A program made the translations under genes and the position numbers. Under the pieces are notes generated by a model that saw only the letters and a list, made by a program, of their open reading frames with translations, did not search any database and was not told where the DNA came from. 64,000 nucleotides of DNA from contig NZ_CP034451.1 in the NCBI RefSeq assembly GCF_003952525.1, positions 2,046,001 to 2,110,000 of the forward strand, in the 5' to 3' direction. Source of the DNA: Mesorhizobium sp. M3A.F.Ca.ET.080.04.2.1 (GTDB lineage: Bacteria > Pseudomonadota > Alphaproteobacteria > Rhizobiales > Rhizobiaceae). Of this stretch, positions 63,447 to 64,000 are shown piece after piece; within the stretch, counting starts at the first letter, position 1; the number at the start of each line of letters is the position of its first letter.

Positions 63447-64000
63447 GGCGCCTCGGCTCGATGGCATCCGCCATGGCCTGCGTCTTGTTTCTGCAGGGAT
63501 GCGCAGGCTGGCAATCGGCGCTCGACCCGAAAGGTCCCGCGGCAAGTGAGCTGGCATGGCTGATCTGGTTCTTCACCGGGCTTTGCGCGGCGGTGTGGGT
63601 GCTGGTGATGATCGCTCTGGCTGCACCACTGGTCCTGCGCTCGCGCCAACGCACCGAGCCGCTTGTGCTCGACGCCGGCGCCGACGACCGCAAGTTCCGC
63701 GTGGTCGTAGCCGCGCTTGGCGTGACGGCGTTGATCCTGATCGGGCTCACCTTGCTCAGCTTCTTCGCCAATCGCACGCTGGCGGCGATCGGCTCGGATG
63801 CTGCCCTGACCATCCGCGTGACCGGGCACCAATGGTGGTGGGAAGTACGCTACGAGAACGCGCAGCCAAACCGGATCCTGACGACGGCGAACGAGATCCA
63901 CATCCCTGCCGGCGAGCCGGTCCGGCTGATTGTGACCTCGACCGACGTGATCCACTCCTTCTGGATCCCGAGCCTGGCCGGCAAACTGGACCTCATCCCC
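63443..64000 (+). CDS. coxB: Cytochrome c oxidase subunit II, 3' part missing
   Basis: The reading frame starts at GTG 63443, overlapping the cytochrome stop, and runs off the window after 186 codons. An N-terminal leader with a lipobox-like LQGC is followed by two membrane helices (about 35-63 and 76-100) and the start of the cupredoxin domain with TGHQWWWEVRY, the aromatic electron-entry motif, then TSTDVIHSFWIPSLAGK carrying the first CuA His. The CuA Cys pair lies beyond the edge. Further cox genes are expected to the right. Confidence 0.9.
   Translation, partial: MRRLGSMASAMACVLFLQGCAGWQSALDPKGPAASELAWLIWFFTGLCAAVWVLVMIALAAPLVLRSRQRTEPLVLDAGADDRKFRVVVAALGVTALILIGLTLLSFFANRTLAAIGSDAALTIRVTGHQWWWEVRYENAQPNRILTTANEIHIPAGEPVRLIVTSTDVIHSFWIPSLAGKLDLIP

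Overview
The window looks like chromosome or megaplasmid sequence from an alphaproteobacterium of the order Rhizobiales, most like Mesorhizobium or a close relative. The evidence is high GC, dense genes with many ATGA/TGATG overlaps, an ExoF/ExoP/ExoY-type exopolysaccharide (EPS) apparatus, a tetritol-type polyol operon with a paired-ATPase CUT1 importer, and PQQ dehydrogenases. No rRNA, tRNA, CRISPR array or insertion sequence was recognised.

Layout. (1) 1-27027: EPS biosynthesis. It holds an SDR epimerase (cut by the window edge), a membrane-anchored cytochrome c-PQQ dehydrogenase, a pyruvyl-transferase-like protein, two secreted glycanase-like proteins (DUF4038; GH-A barrel plus DUF4214), an O-acyltransferase, a flippase, six glycosyltransferases, ExoF-, ExoY- and ExoP-like proteins, a phosphomannomutase, and a GDP-mannose pyrophosphorylase fused to an AGE-type sugar isomerase. 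Together these can make GDP-mannose, start a lipid-linked repeat unit, extend and decorate it, flip it and export it. (2) 27221-42753: the most interesting region. A minus-strand operon runs from a 104-residue protein to a DUF4347/collagen-like protein with about 260 Gly-X-Thr triplets, then a type I secretion ABC transporter, an HlyD adaptor and a Sel1-repeat protein. Facing it is a 930-residue glycosyltransferase whose last two thirds look like animal collagen galactosyltransferase (COLGALT: an N-terminal GT domain plus GT25). Next to it are a low-GC GT-like gene and an HELGH metallopeptidase. I read this as a secreted bacterial collagen with its own exporter and its own glycosylation enzyme.

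(3) 42808-57819: one long minus-strand catabolic operon for a four- or five-carbon polyol. It has a SorC/EryD-type regulator, a binding protein, two permeases, two unequal ATPases, an EryA-like kinase, a D-2-hydroxyacid dehydrogenase, a GlpD/EryB-like dehydrogenase, a class II aldolase with an apparent frameshift near its start, a second FGGY kinase, a HAD phosphatase and an EryC/LerI-like isomerase. (4) 58087-59046: small membrane or unknown proteins. (5) 59407-64000: a PQQ respiratory operon with a GlcG/HbpS-like protein, a XoxF-type alcohol dehydrogenase carrying the lanthanide-associated Asp pair, a XoxJ-like periplasmic protein, a lipoprotein cytochrome c, and the start of cytochrome oxidase subunit II, which runs off the end.

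Protein identities come from motif recognition and remembered family sequences; no search was run. Starts were moved downstream of the longest open frame where a Shine-Dalgarno (SD) sequence, signal peptide or operon overlap supported it.
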